Source of the DNA: Ilyonectria destructans
Lineage: Eukaryota > Ascomycota > Sordariomycetes > Hypocreales > Nectriaceae
NCBI GenBank assembly: GCA_020740775.1
Contig: JAHEWK010000006.1
Location: forward strand, 868,001-932,000
Direction of reading: 5' to 3'
Length of the DNA: 64,000 nucleotides
The position numbers were made by a program, and so were the translations under genes. The first letter of the stretch is position 1; each line of letters begins with the position of its first letter. This document shows, one piece after another, positions 11,443 to 21,307 of this stretch. The notes below the pieces were generated by a model. The model did no database searches. It worked only from the letters and a program-made list of their open reading frames with translations, and was not told the origin of the DNA.

Positions 11443-11980
11443 TAGCGTAATCAGAGCTACTCTTTGGACATCCTCCGGGGACGGGCTGGGGAAGGCCAGG
11501 GGGAATCAGTGGAGGCTGCTGATTCATGCGCGCAAGTGGGCTTGAAAAATGAATGAACACTGGATTTCGGTTTCATTTCGCTGGTTCTGGTGATTGAAGA
11601 AAGCCATACCTCCTCAAATCAAGCGTATTTAAACATGGGTCATTACACAAATTCGTGTTGCGAATGTTAGGATCCACCACCACGCGTGAGACAAATAATA
11701 AAATACCTAACACAAGTTTATGAATTAATATTTTTTCCTACTTCTTTATTATTAATAAACATAGGTCAAAGGCTTACGTTTGACTTATATACCAATTAGG
11801 TGTATTAGTTTGGCTGAAATCTCGCTGAAGAGACTTGTACCTGTGTGCTAATAGCACCATATGTGTGCGAAAAGCAACCCTCTGATATGTGTCCTCAGCG
11901 ATAGACTAATAATTGATACCGGCGAGGAGCGTGCGATATAAAATACATGAATCTAGTGGAAAGTAACAAGCTAACTCTTT
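11443..11980. other. Intergenic, partly AT-rich
   Basis: About 540 bp between convergent genes. The stretch 11690-11770 is AT-rich with TAATAAA-like and ATTAATAAA words that could serve 3'-end formation. No gene was recognised. Confidence 0.35.
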
Positions 11981-13230
11981 CTACGCTGTATTCAGTCCAA
12001 CAAAGACAACAAGAACCGCAGCATAAGCGGCTGTTCCAGACATCACTTCTTTGGGGTTTTCCAAGTGCCAAGCCATGACCAACCCAAAGGCCATTACGAA
12101 CACAGTCGTCGATATCAACGACGTGTATAACGAATTCATCAGCACCATTAGCCACATTGGCCCAACGAGGAAGATGGCCCCAAGCGCAGCCATCAAGAGT
12201 CTGTCCTTGAACCCTCTAAGCCATGATTCTGCCACCTTTGCGTTTCGCACGTCCCAGATTGGCCGACTGTCCTCCTCCCACGGACCTGGGACGAGTGTAG
12301 GCGTCCCAAAGTCCTGTCTTAAGCCGCTTAGAGCTGATCGAATGACATAATCATCTATCATCCTCTCTCCGCTAACAAGGAAAGGGTCTCTGGTAGACTG
12401 ACTGTGTTGGACCATGTAATCGTAGTCCCTGATCGCTTTAACTGAAATCAACGAGTATCAATATCCGAAGTACTAGAATGTTTCCTTCTGGTGCAAGACT
12501 TACTGTAGTCTTCAAGATCCCTTTCCCACGTATCAGGTTCCTTGCCAAGGCATTGAATGGTGACTGAGTGATTCACTAATCGGCACTGCAGCTTCCGCAA
12601 ACGCATTCTCTGCATTTCAGCCAGGCTGACTCTGAAGCTCTCACTTTTGCTAGGCCTTTGCCACTCCTTCTGATCTCCATTTTCATGGTCGCAATCCGCG
12701 TTTGATTTTGTCCAATGCCGTTTCAAGAAGTCGGAACCTTTGGAGAGGACATTTTGGTCCTTCTTCTGAATGTGGGTTATCAAGCCATGCCTGTGATGAC
12801 GAATGGCCCAATTGGCAAGATTTTCCCCATTTGTGACATTTGTACTGTTCTGATCCCCAACAAAGCCACTATACCATGAGGCTGTATCGCAACTCTTGGA
12901 ATCTGAGTTGCCTACTTCGCCTTCGCTTACTTCGCTTGGAACCCTTCTCCGACTGGTCCAAGACATCCGAGAACCAGTATCCGACTCCCGAGCATCAACA
13001 CTGAATCGAATGTGACCGGCCGCTTCAATGCTGGCTACGGATTCTTTCTCATCCCCTACCGAGGTCTGCCGTCCCATTGACGGTTGAATCGTGGGTTTCT
13101 CAATGACTGTATCTTCTAGAGTATTATCATTTGTCAAAGATTCGCTAGGAACGATAAAAGACACTCTGTCATTCGATTTCCGTCGCTCGTCGTTGCTGGC
13201 TTGACAATGAACCATTTGCGCTCGCTGCAA
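11981..13230 (-). CDS. DUF6594-like membrane protein, two exons
   Basis: Exons 13230-12504 and 12441-11981 join in frame (donor GTAAGT, acceptor TTTCAG) to 395 residues. The first ~200 residues are polar, Ser/Glu-rich and probably disordered. The middle has MQRMRLRKLQCRLVNHSVT, the helical segment seen before the membrane part of DUF6594 proteins. The C-terminus has three hydrophobic segments, ending MSGTAAYAAVLVVFVGLNTA, which matches the AAYAAVLVVFV ending of that fungal family. The function of the family is unknown. Similar proteins are abundant and lineage-specific in Pezizomycotina and often lie near incompatibility genes. The first ATG was chosen for lack of evidence for a later one. 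Confidence 0.7.
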
Positions 13231-13509
13231 TCTCGCTCAACGTAGGGATGTGCCGGAGCAGTAAATTAGTCGTGCATCAGAGTAGGTATTGCTTGCCGAA
13301 TTTCCAGGACGTGACGATTATGTTGCTTTTAAGATCACGAGGTGCCTCTTTTCCGAAAAGCAGATAGCCTTAAACCACATCCTGTTTGTTTGGTCTGGCT
13401 AAGAATCTCCGAGTTTGGACACATGCATGAGGCTGAATTCGCCAAATATTACCCTGCTTACCAAGCAAGGGCGAGGTACTCAGAATGGCCTGATTCTTGC
13501 AGTAGTATA

Positions 13510-13631
13510 TCCAATCATAGTTATTAATGAATACTGGGAGGTGTCATCATCTTTCAGCTTCTAGCAGCAATCCAATCATAGTTATTAACGAGTGCTGCGA
13601 GTATGTCACCATCTTTCAGCTCCCAGCACAG
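13510..13631. repeat. Imperfect 61-bp tandem duplication
   Basis: Two head-to-tail copies, 13510-13570 and 13571-13631, each begin TCCAATCATAGTTATTAA and contain CATCTTTCAGCT. They differ at about a dozen positions. The repeat lies just upstream of the small hypothetical gene at 13689. Confidence 0.75.
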
Positions 13632-13688
13632 CCTCAACTGTCAGACACACCATGCTTTTGAAAAAGCAACTAAAGGCTAGTATTCCCC

Positions 13689-14258
13689 ATGATGCTTAAT
13701 TCACATGCGTTCATAACTTGCAACTTAATTTTGTTGTTGGCCTTACCGCTTGAAGACTATCGACTCTCAAACCATAACTTGCGACGCAAACAACCACCAG
13801 GATTTCGCAAAATGCCCCCGACATCGATTCTTGGAGTAAAGGGCCTCGGCGTGGAGATCGATTTGAATCTAAATCGTATCAACATTAGATTCAGGACAGA
13901 GGCGCAAGCTATTGCGTACTGTCAAGTTCTCGAGACACGAGTCCCCGACAAAGCGGCCACAAGGGAAGACGGCTCTTTTGTTGTTTCGATCCGCCTCCCA
14001 TCAAGGGTGACCAGTATCGTTGCTAGCACCCAGTACGGCGGTTATTATCTTGTCTTTAGCGACCCTAAACTGGCAGATTGGTGGAACAAAAAGCTCATAG
14101 TGTGGAAGTTGATTGAAGGGAGTTCTAGAAAACTTTATGTTGATCGGTACATCAGCGACGAGAGTTTGAACCACAGTCTTGGTATTAGAGCGCGGAATCC
14201 TGAGTATGGGGCGAATGAGCCAGCGCTTGCAAGGGTAAGCGAAAAAACCAAGTTTTAA
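13689..14258 (+). CDS. Hypothetical protein, unrecognised
   Basis: An open frame of 189 residues, or 148 from the second good ATG at 13812 (MPPTSILGVKG). I do not recognise the family. The first 20 residues are hydrophobic (CNLILLLALPLEDY) and could be a weak signal or membrane anchor if the first ATG is used. The rest looks folded, with alternating hydrophobic strands (VEIDLNLNRINIRF, GSFVVSIRLPS) and a Trp-rich patch (ADWWNKKLIVWKLIEG). The nearby 61-bp repeats may be part of its promoter. It could be a real lineage-specific gene or chance coding sequence. Confidence 0.4.
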   Translation: MMLNSHAFITCNLILLLALPLEDYRLSNHNLRRKQPPGFRKMPPTSILGVKGLGVEIDLNLNRINIRFRTEAQAIAYCQVLETRVPDKAATREDGSFVVSIRLPSRVTSIVASTQYGGYYLVFSDPKLADWWNKKLIVWKLIEGSSRKLYVDRYISDESLNHSLGIRARNPEYGANEPALARVSEKTKF

Positions 14259-14507
14259 GGATTAGGCAGATATGTTAGAGGCCATCGACATTTTATCATG
14301 GCTGATTCATTCCTTGATTATTTAGTTCACATCTCACTCTAATGTTGTAATCGAGTCGGTGCATCCAATCTTATGTGAGCAATTGCTATGCAGCCTTTAA
14401 AACCGTCACTATTCAACACGCGGCCAGCAAACATTTCTGACAATACAAATATGCCTGGGAAAAAAGACGTGGTGATAACTTGTACATGCCGTTTGCGGCA
14501 TCATGAT

Positions 14508-15996
14508 CTAAAACGGTCCCAGTTTCCACCCACCTGCTATACCCCTAGCCACACAAAATACAACAAAGGCCGCCACGTAAAACCCCCCAGCGAAAATGAT
14601 CAAGGATTGATATGGATCGCTAGTTGTATCCAGCAGCGATCCGGCAATAGGAATGCCAATCAACGCCCCAAAGCTGGCGATAAAATATGCCATGCCGTTA
14701 GATTTCCCGTAGTCTTCAATCTTGCAAACTCGCGATACGCACACTGGTGATAAGCTGATAGCGGCTCCAGACCAAAAACCAAATAGCACAGAAAAAGACA
14801 TAGTTTTAGCTTGTCCTCCGTCTGCTATCAACCAAAGGCCCAAGATGAAAGCGGCGCAAGTTAATGTAGTTACGCACATCGTGTTGAAGGCCCCGAAGCG
14901 GTCTGCAATGTAACCGGGCAAAATGCGGCCTGGTATGGCCCCAGCGTTAAGGAGCACATTAAGCAAGTATGCTTGCCGTGAGCTAAACCCGTGATAGAGA
15001 GCGTATGATGATATGTATGAGTAAGGGATGAAGACGGCAAACTCAACAAAGAAGATGGCCAAGACTGTGACCGCAAACTTGATGTTTCGAAGGAGTCCAA
15101 AGTTGATGGATACTCTGGCGTTTTTATTCTCGGGTATACGTTTTTGTAGGAAGATATTGGCAATAATTAAAAGACCAGTAGAGATGAAGGCAATAACACG
15201 GATCGCCCAGGGAAAGCCAATGCGAGGCGCAAGATATAAGATGATGAGAGAGAATGCAACTCCGCCGAGTCCGCCGGCAGTGCACGCCAAGCCAGTTGCA
15301 AAGGCTCGGCGTTTGCAGAACCAGTGACCTATTGCGGATAAACTCGGATTGAAAAGCAAGGAGGCTGAGATTCCGCCCAGGACGCCGAAGGAAAGAAGAA
15401 ACTGGTAGAATTCTGGCGGATAATTATTAGTATTTACGCTCCCCCAAATGAAAGGAGCCAGACTATTACCTTTTGATAGACTGAGGAAGATCATAGATGC
15501 AACAATACCAATGGAGCCGGGTATCATCAACACCTTGATATCGTGTGCATCGAAAATAGGACCTACGGGAGTGAATCGTTAGGATTATTCTCGTGTTGAA
15601 AGGGTTACTGTCGACGATGTGTACGAACCAACCTGGGCGCCACAAGCCGTGATAAAAAATGCGTAACAGCTGAAAATCCATCCAGTCTTGCTCTCAGTGA
15701 TATTCGGGAGCTCGTTTTCTGACACCCAAGCTTGAAGGACAGCCAGTGTATTGATCAAGCCCATTGGAGGAATCATTGCGCACCAGGCGCCGATAACAAC
15801 CATCCAGGCCTCAGATCCTCCCTCTGGATAGCTGATGTCATCATTTACTAGGATATCTGCTGCTTAGGAAATTTGTTAGAATATTATACACGGTGGTGTG
15901 GTACAGACCGTGATTGGTGTACTTGCCGGACTCGATTGGGGGTAGGTGAGCTTCAGGTGCGCTCTCGCGGTGTCTCTTCGAAGTATCGACTCCCAT
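14508..15996 (-). CDS. MFS monocarboxylate-type permease, four exons
   Basis: Exons 15996-15909, 15859-15629, 15562-15470 and 15412-14508 join in frame to 438 residues. The last intron (57 nt, donor GTAATA) is a multiple of three and reads through openly, but removing it restores SLSKEFYQFLLSFGVLGG, the usual TM3-4 sequence of fungal monocarboxylate transporters. N-terminal to TM1 is the family's GGSEAWMVVIGAW motif. Other matches are TGWIFSCYAFFITACGAQVGPIFD and GRILPGYIADRFGAFN. About 12 membrane segments are expected. Members move monocarboxylates or remain orphan, and some belong to secondary-metabolite clusters. It faces away from the oxidoreductase's promoter on the same strand, so the two are probably independent. 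Confidence 0.88.
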
Positions 15997-16627
15997 GTTT
16001 TCGACTGGGAATGATTGATCTAGCGTAAATCCACGTTACCGACTCCAGTCGCAGCGCTGACTTAGGTTCGCGAGAGGCGGGATTCAAAGAGTGCTTGGAA
16101 ATTACTCAAGAAAAGTTCTCACCAAAGTAGCCTGCGATAAAGAAGAGATAGGCGGTGCTACAGTCGATGGTAAGCGGGGTTGGGTGCCAACTAACGGTGA
16201 CACATCGGGGCAATCCGTAAATCGGCCGGCGCCGACTCTGTTCGAAAAAGGCGAGGCTGAGATTGGTGGAATAAATCCACAATAATAGGTGGGTCTAGAG
16301 ATAGGCGTGTCCAGCCTTTGGCTGAGCTCATGTTATCGGAGCGCTCGGACAAAACACAACTCGCCGATTAGAATCAATATTCACGTCAACTACCAATTAT
16401 CATTCAGGGTTATCCTGGCGGAGACCAACATATCAAATCTATACTGAAAATCCCCGATGTGGCGAAGTAGCTATGTCATTCCGGGCACGTTTGGATATAG
16501 CAAGTTATTCATCTGAGGTCTTACCAGCCGTTCCATACTTTGGACCAACATTCTCTTATTAATATCAGCCTATGAAGTTGACTACTGAATTTACTGGCCG
16601 ATAAAAAGCCCCGGTCCTCTTCAACCA
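15997..16627. other. Intergenic, nothing recognised
   Basis: About 630 bp upstream of the permease and downstream of the oxidoreductase. It contains no recognisable gene. It should include the permease promoter. Confidence 0.35.
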
Positions 16628-17953
16628 TCACCAGCGGACCAAATCCTGCACTTTAATCGGCAAACCAGTCTTCATGGAATGATTTGCACCGACTCCCACT
16701 AGAACCGCATTGCCGCCGTCGCGGATGTAGGCAGCTCGTTTGAAGTTGTCCTTTACGTCACCAACGAGGACATCTCGCAAAAGAACAGGGTCACCACCTC
16801 CATGGCCACCTTCTGCCTTGACAACATCCACCACATACGGAGCCTCAAACAACGGGTACACGACAATCTTCGTCTTTTCAACACCTCCTTGGATGTAGGG
16901 CTGCTCCTGGCCACTGACACTCTCCTTGGCGACCGGCTCGCCGCCCGCCGAATAACCACTTTCCACAACGTTGATCTCAATGCGGCCCTTGCTTCCATTG
17001 AAGACGCAGCGGTAACCCTCCCATGGCGCATATGCGTACGTGTTGTACGTCATGACAGCGCGGTTCTTGTACTTGATGATCATGGAGAGGTTGTCTTCGA
17101 TGGTTATACCTTCAGCGAAGCAATTCCGGTCTCGAATATAGCCGTCTTCATGCTCAGCGTCCAAGTAGAGTTTCTTTAGGCGATCGCTCTCATCGATCTG
17201 AAATGCAAATGGATCATTCTTGGCATCATCGTTGCCAAGATAACGTTCTCCAAGATTTTGAACGCCCCGTCTTTGCGCGTTTTCTTTTCCGTAAAACTTT
17301 AGATCACCGATGCAGTAGACCAGTTCAGGTTCAGTGTTTAGCCAGAAGTGGACCAGGTCGAAATGATGAATCGACTTGTGCATCTGAATGCCTCCACTAG
17401 TCTCCTTGTTCCGGTGCCAACGGCGCATGAAGTCGGATCCATGTGCACAATCGAGGATCCAATCCATATGGACGGTTGAGATCTCGCCGATGACGTTGGA
17501 CTCAATAAGCTCTCGAACCTTGGTGTGGTGAGGGGCGTATCGATAATTAAAGAGAACTCGGACCTGCTTTCCAGTCCTCTTCTCGGCGTCAATCATGAGC
17601 TGCAGCTTTTCCTCGTCGATGGTCATGGGCTTCTCTGTAATCGCATCGCAGCCCAACTCCATGGCACGGATACAATAGACGTGGTGAAAGAGATCGATCG
17701 TTGTGACAATAACGACATCTGCTTTCTGCTCTTGGACCATCTTGTCGAAGTCTGCGTCCTTGTAGGTGGGCAAACGCGACCCTCCTAGCTCGACCATATG
17801 ATCGTTGGCGGCGTTCATGCGGGTCTGGTTTGTGTCGCAAATAGCGACGAGTTTGGCGACCTCATTGAATTCTTGGATGATGCTTTTGTAATAGAACTCG
17901 GACCGGACGCCCATGCCGACGATGGCGTAGCGTTTGAGCTGAGGCGAAGTCAT
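16628..17953 (-). CDS. Gfo/Idh/MocA family NAD(P)-dependent oxidoreductase
   Basis: An intronless 441-residue enzyme from ATG 17953 (MTSPQLKRYAIVGMG). An in-frame ATG at 18031 would add 26 Ser/Thr-rich residues that look like 5' leader. The N-terminal Rossmann motif is AIVGMGVRSEFY, with the acidic NAD-selecting region AICDTNQTR. The family EKP motif appears as AITEKPMTIDEEKL, with the catalytic-type Lys. The substrate domain has GGIQMHKSIHHFDLVHFW, whose paired His fits the usual active-site His. The C-terminus contains EGGHGGGDPVLL. Family members oxidise or reduce sugars, inositols or similar polyols. The specific substrate is unknown. Being next to inulinase genes is suggestive of sugar metabolism but is not proof of a shared pathway. 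Confidence 0.88.
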   Translation of the reverse strand: MTSPQLKRYAIVGMGVRSEFYYKSIIQEFNEVAKLVAICDTNQTRMNAANDHMVELGGSRLPTYKDADFDKMVQEQKADVVIVTTIDLFHHVYCIRAMELGCDAITEKPMTIDEEKLQLMIDAEKRTGKQVRVLFNYRYAPHHTKVRELIESNVIGEISTVHMDWILDCAHGSDFMRRWHRNKETSGGIQMHKSIHHFDLVHFWLNTEPELVYCIGDLKFYGKENAQRRGVQNLGERYLGNDDAKNDPFAFQIDESDRLKKLYLDAEHEDGYIRDRNCFAEGITIEDNLSMIIKYKNRAVMTYNTYAYAPWEGYRCVFNGSKGRIEINVVESGYSAGGEPVAKESVSGQEQPYIQGGVEKTKIVVYPLFEAPYVVDVVKAEGGHGGGDPVLLRDVLVGDVKDNFKRAAYIRDGGNAVLVGVGANHSMKTGLPIKVQDLVRW

Positions 17954-18576
17954 GATGTAGGGTACAGAAGTAATATTCGTTGATGTTTGAGATGTTGGTG
18001 AGGTGTAAGGTTTGATAGAAAGTAAGATCAAGGCGGATCAAGTTTGGTGCTATTTATACACGAGCTTTCAGGCTTACATTCTGCCCTCGGGCAGCTACGT
18101 ACCAATTGCCACTAGGCGTTTGACTATGCAACTGACATGTCTGTTGACGAAAACGGCCCAGCCACTTCCACACTCGGCAAGCAACTATTGGGTTGTGAGA
18201 GTATCATGCAAAGTACATCTTGCAATGGATCAAAGAGCCGACCCAAATGCGGTATAGATCAGGTCTGCCGCCACGCTACCACACTATTTGTGGGGTGGGA
18301 AAGCGGAAGCTTCTCAGTTCAGGTCGGGATCAACACGTGTGTTGGGGTACGAAAAAGAACGTTTTACCTGAAATGAACAAGTGGGCTAGGCAAAGATGAG
18401 TACCTATGTATCATGTTGTACAAAATATTGAGAATCTATTGCCGGTTGAGTCAATCGCCTCTAGTTTACCGTGCTTTTACAACGCTTGGTTGACCCAAGA
18501 TGGAATCAGAGACGTCCCAGACACCCGACAGAACTAGCAAATTTACACAGTATTGAGCAAAGCTTCAGGACTCTAG

Positions 18577-18616
18577 AGTTGGGCTGAGCTGGGCTGAGCT
18601 CCGGCTGAGCCCAACT
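18577..18616. repeat. 9-bp inverted repeat around tandem GGGCTGAGCT
   Basis: AGTTGGGCT (18577-18585) pairs with AGCCCAACT (18608-18616) across a 22-nt loop. GGGCTGAGCT occurs twice in tandem at 18581-18600. This could be a fold-back remnant or a regulatory hairpin. Confidence 0.6.
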
Positions 18617-19055
18617 GAGCTTTGGGCTAAGTTGGGATCGCAGACCCCTGCGAGGGATTCAGATTCGGGACAACGTCCCCAAATTTAGGCCCTGTCTAGC
18701 CTTTCTCGTGTTAAAGAACCTGACCTATAGTTTATGACGGTATGGTTTGAGAAACTTGCATTTGACCTGGATAGGAGCCGCGGCTAGCTCTTATTTGAAA
18801 CGTGGTACTGCTGCGGGAGCTGTCTCTGCGGTGCGCCAGGAATCGCAAGAGGATCTGTTTCTAGGTCTTTGTTGCTGTCTGGTCTCTCGAGCAGAGCTTG
18901 TTTAAGTGTGCTGGCATTCTTTGTGGCATTCGTAATGAATCTTCCGTCTAAGACTAGAGGTGGGGAGATAATGGCCGGACCGAGCTTGTGCCACTGGACG
19001 ATCTCGTCTAGTTCCTTATCTGCAAGAGGGCCTGGAAGTCATTGCCATGCTGCTT

Positions 19056-19208
19056 CTACAGACATGGACGACCGTCAATAACGTGGCTTTTCACGTCCCT
19101 AGCGTACTGGACGCAAAGCGATGTGACCTTGATAGAAATACCAATGGCTCCGATGACTTGGGCCGCAACGCCGACTACCCCCATCGTGATAAGGAAATAA
19201 ACGTACAT
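19056..19208 (-). pseudogene. Possible remnant of a fungal STAND-type N-terminal domain
   Basis: Minus-strand codons from ATG 19208 or 19184 encode GVVGVAAQVIGAIGISIKV followed by TSLCVQYARDVKSH, then a stop at 19056. This hydrophobic opening resembles the N-terminal helical domain found at the start of many fungal STAND and ankyrin proteins. Downstream on the same strand, in another frame, LADKELDEIVQWHKLGPAII and on to about 18800 is open. No complete model could be made. The match is by eye only. Confidence 0.25.
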
Positions 19209-19664
19209 GCTTCTGCTCTTTTGAAGTCAATCGGACCCAATTTGCGGTTGTGAGAATTGATTACTTTTTGACGTCATGATCGTTATTAGGGCCATCAAGA
19301 TTGGTCTGGAGATAGTCAAGTGCCATTAATACCTCGGCGAATAAAATGGCCAGCCAACACGACAACAGAAAAGTAAACAACTCCTCGCCAAACCGCATTT
19401 GAGATACACGTCGCTGGTTCACGGGTGACTCAACGAGCTCAGTATCGACTAAAAGACATCTAACTCATTCACTAAATTTCTTCAGCCTGACTAAAACCCC
19501 AAAAAGTGTCACCTTTCTCACCAACCACACTAAAAATGAAAACTTCGACACATGTCATGCGCTTAGGGGAATGCCAGTTCACACCTGAGATCCCGGCTCA
19601 CTTCCGCTTTCAGATCTCAATACACGTGCGATATGCCAGGTAGACCCTGCTTCCCTTCAGTCTT

Positions 19665-21307
19665 CTACCACACCGACTGAACTTGATGCATCTTCAGTTC
19701 GACATTGCTGGTGTCCCCATCCATCGAAAAGAGATAAGCTTCAACGGCGTCGTCACTTGGGAAGATTTGGGCAGTTATAGAAACCTCCCCCTGACCACCA
19801 AATACCTCAACTGAAGACCAGTCAGCGAGAACCCGCATGGTGATAGTGCCGTTCTTTGAAGACAACGGTGCAGAATACACTCCTGGAAAAGACCCATCGA
19901 AGTCGACCACTCCTGACAATGTCCGATTGACAAAGAGTTGCGCTGTTGTAAAGTCGTACCCAATACGGGTCTGTTCACTCAAATCTGATGTAGCTCGAAG
20001 AATGACGCCAAACTGGGTCGATTTTGACTGGGTAAATGTCAGAGTGGTGTCAAGTACCTTTCCCGTAAGGTTCAGTTTAGCAGTACCGGCTGGCACGGAG
20101 GCCCAACGCTGAGTATCGCCTGTTCCCGTCTCTACAACTGGGCTCTGCACAAGGGTTGTCGCCCCGTTGATTGTGCTAAGCGACAGTTTTCGCGGAATGC
20201 TCATGGCGCTCCGCCAGGGATCGGTCGGTATCGCCGCGCCGTATTTCCAGTTGTTCATCCAGGCGATATCCACCCGTTCGGTGTCGGGAAGACCCGAAAA
20301 GCTGAGGGCGGCGTAGAAGTCGGGACCCCAATCAAGCCAGTTTGTCTGTTGTAGGCTCTCTGGGTCTGGCGTGAAGGTGGTTCCGTCAAAGTCTCCAACA
20401 AAATATTGGGTTCCCGAACCAGGCGTACCAGGCGGTCCTCCAGGGTTGAGGCCGATCTGGGCAACCCATTTCACGCTCCCATCACCGTCGACAGGAAGTG
20501 GGAAGAGGCTGGGGCATTCCCATACACCACCGACGGCGTTTTCTGGGCCGAATTCACTGACCAGCTCCCACTCTTTGAGATTGTCGGAGGTGTAGATGAG
20601 GATCTTGTGCAGTTGTGCCAGAGAAATCACTGAAATCCACTTGCTGCTAGAGCCATGCCAGAAGACACCAGGGTCGCGGAAGTCCCGGATCTGGTCGGCA
20701 TATTCAGAGGGAGGGTTGAGCAGGACTGGATTGCCGGCATCATATGTAGTCCATGTCATGCCGTCATCGAGGCTGTAGGCAATGGACTGCGATTGTTGGT
20801 TTGCCTCTACCGACTTCCCGCTTGGCAACGTTTGTGCTTGCGGGTACTGAGGGCGAAAATTGGTCAGACTCTCGTTTGATCTTCCAGAAGTGACAGATAT
20901 CTACTCACATAAGATGTATACATGGCAACTAGAGGAACTTTGTCGTCAGAACCAAAGCCGCTCGTGTTGTTGGTATCTGCAACTGCAGTGCCAGAGAAGA
21001 ACATCTCCGTGATCTCATTAGGGAAGCCACGAGCTTGGAGCGCGATTGGCTGATGATCCCAATGTTTCAAATCCGAGCTGGTTGCGTGACCCCAGGACAT
21101 GGCTCCCCATGTTGTGCCGCCTGGGTTGTACTGATAGAATAAGTGGTAGGTGCCATCATGAAAGATCAGGCCGTTCGGATCATTCATCCAGTTTTTAGCT
21201 GGAGTGAAATGATACTGGGGGCGGTAGGGCTCAGTATAGTCCTGAGCAGACACCACTTGGAGTAGGAAGAGCCCCAGCACGAGGGCGTGACGAAGGTAGG
21301 TAGCCAT
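19665..21307 (-). CDS. inuE: Secreted exo-inulinase (GH32), two exons
   Basis: Exons 21307-20909 and 20846-19665 join in frame (donor GTGAGT, acceptor CCTCAG) to 526 residues. A signal peptide is clear ([13 protein letters not shown], cleavage expected before QDYTEP). GH32 catalytic residues are in place: nucleophile Asp43 in WMNDPNG, Asp191 in FRDP, and acid/base Glu243 in WECP. The segments [38 protein letters not shown] and [19 protein letters not shown] match Aspergillus-type exo-inulinase rather than yeast invertase. The C-terminal beta-sandwich contains [20 protein letters not shown]. It removes terminal fructose from inulin, levan or sucrose outside the cell. It is transcribed away from an endo-inulinase. 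TATATA at 21381-21386 lies about 75 bp before the start. An upstream in-frame ATG (21370) would spoil the signal peptide. Confidence 0.93.

Larger units (their letters stand above)
17954..19664. other. 1.7-kb intergenic with a hairpin and a possible gene remnant
   Basis: No intact gene is recognised. The region holds a GGGCTGAGCT tandem and a hairpin at 18577-18616. On the minus strand, 19208-19056 reads as a short hydrophobic peptide, and a further open stretch follows at about 19030-18800. Both are described separately. Confidence 0.4.

Noticed and set aside
13510..13631. CRISPR-like repeat
   Set aside because: It has two imperfect copies with no spacer pattern, in a eukaryotic genome.
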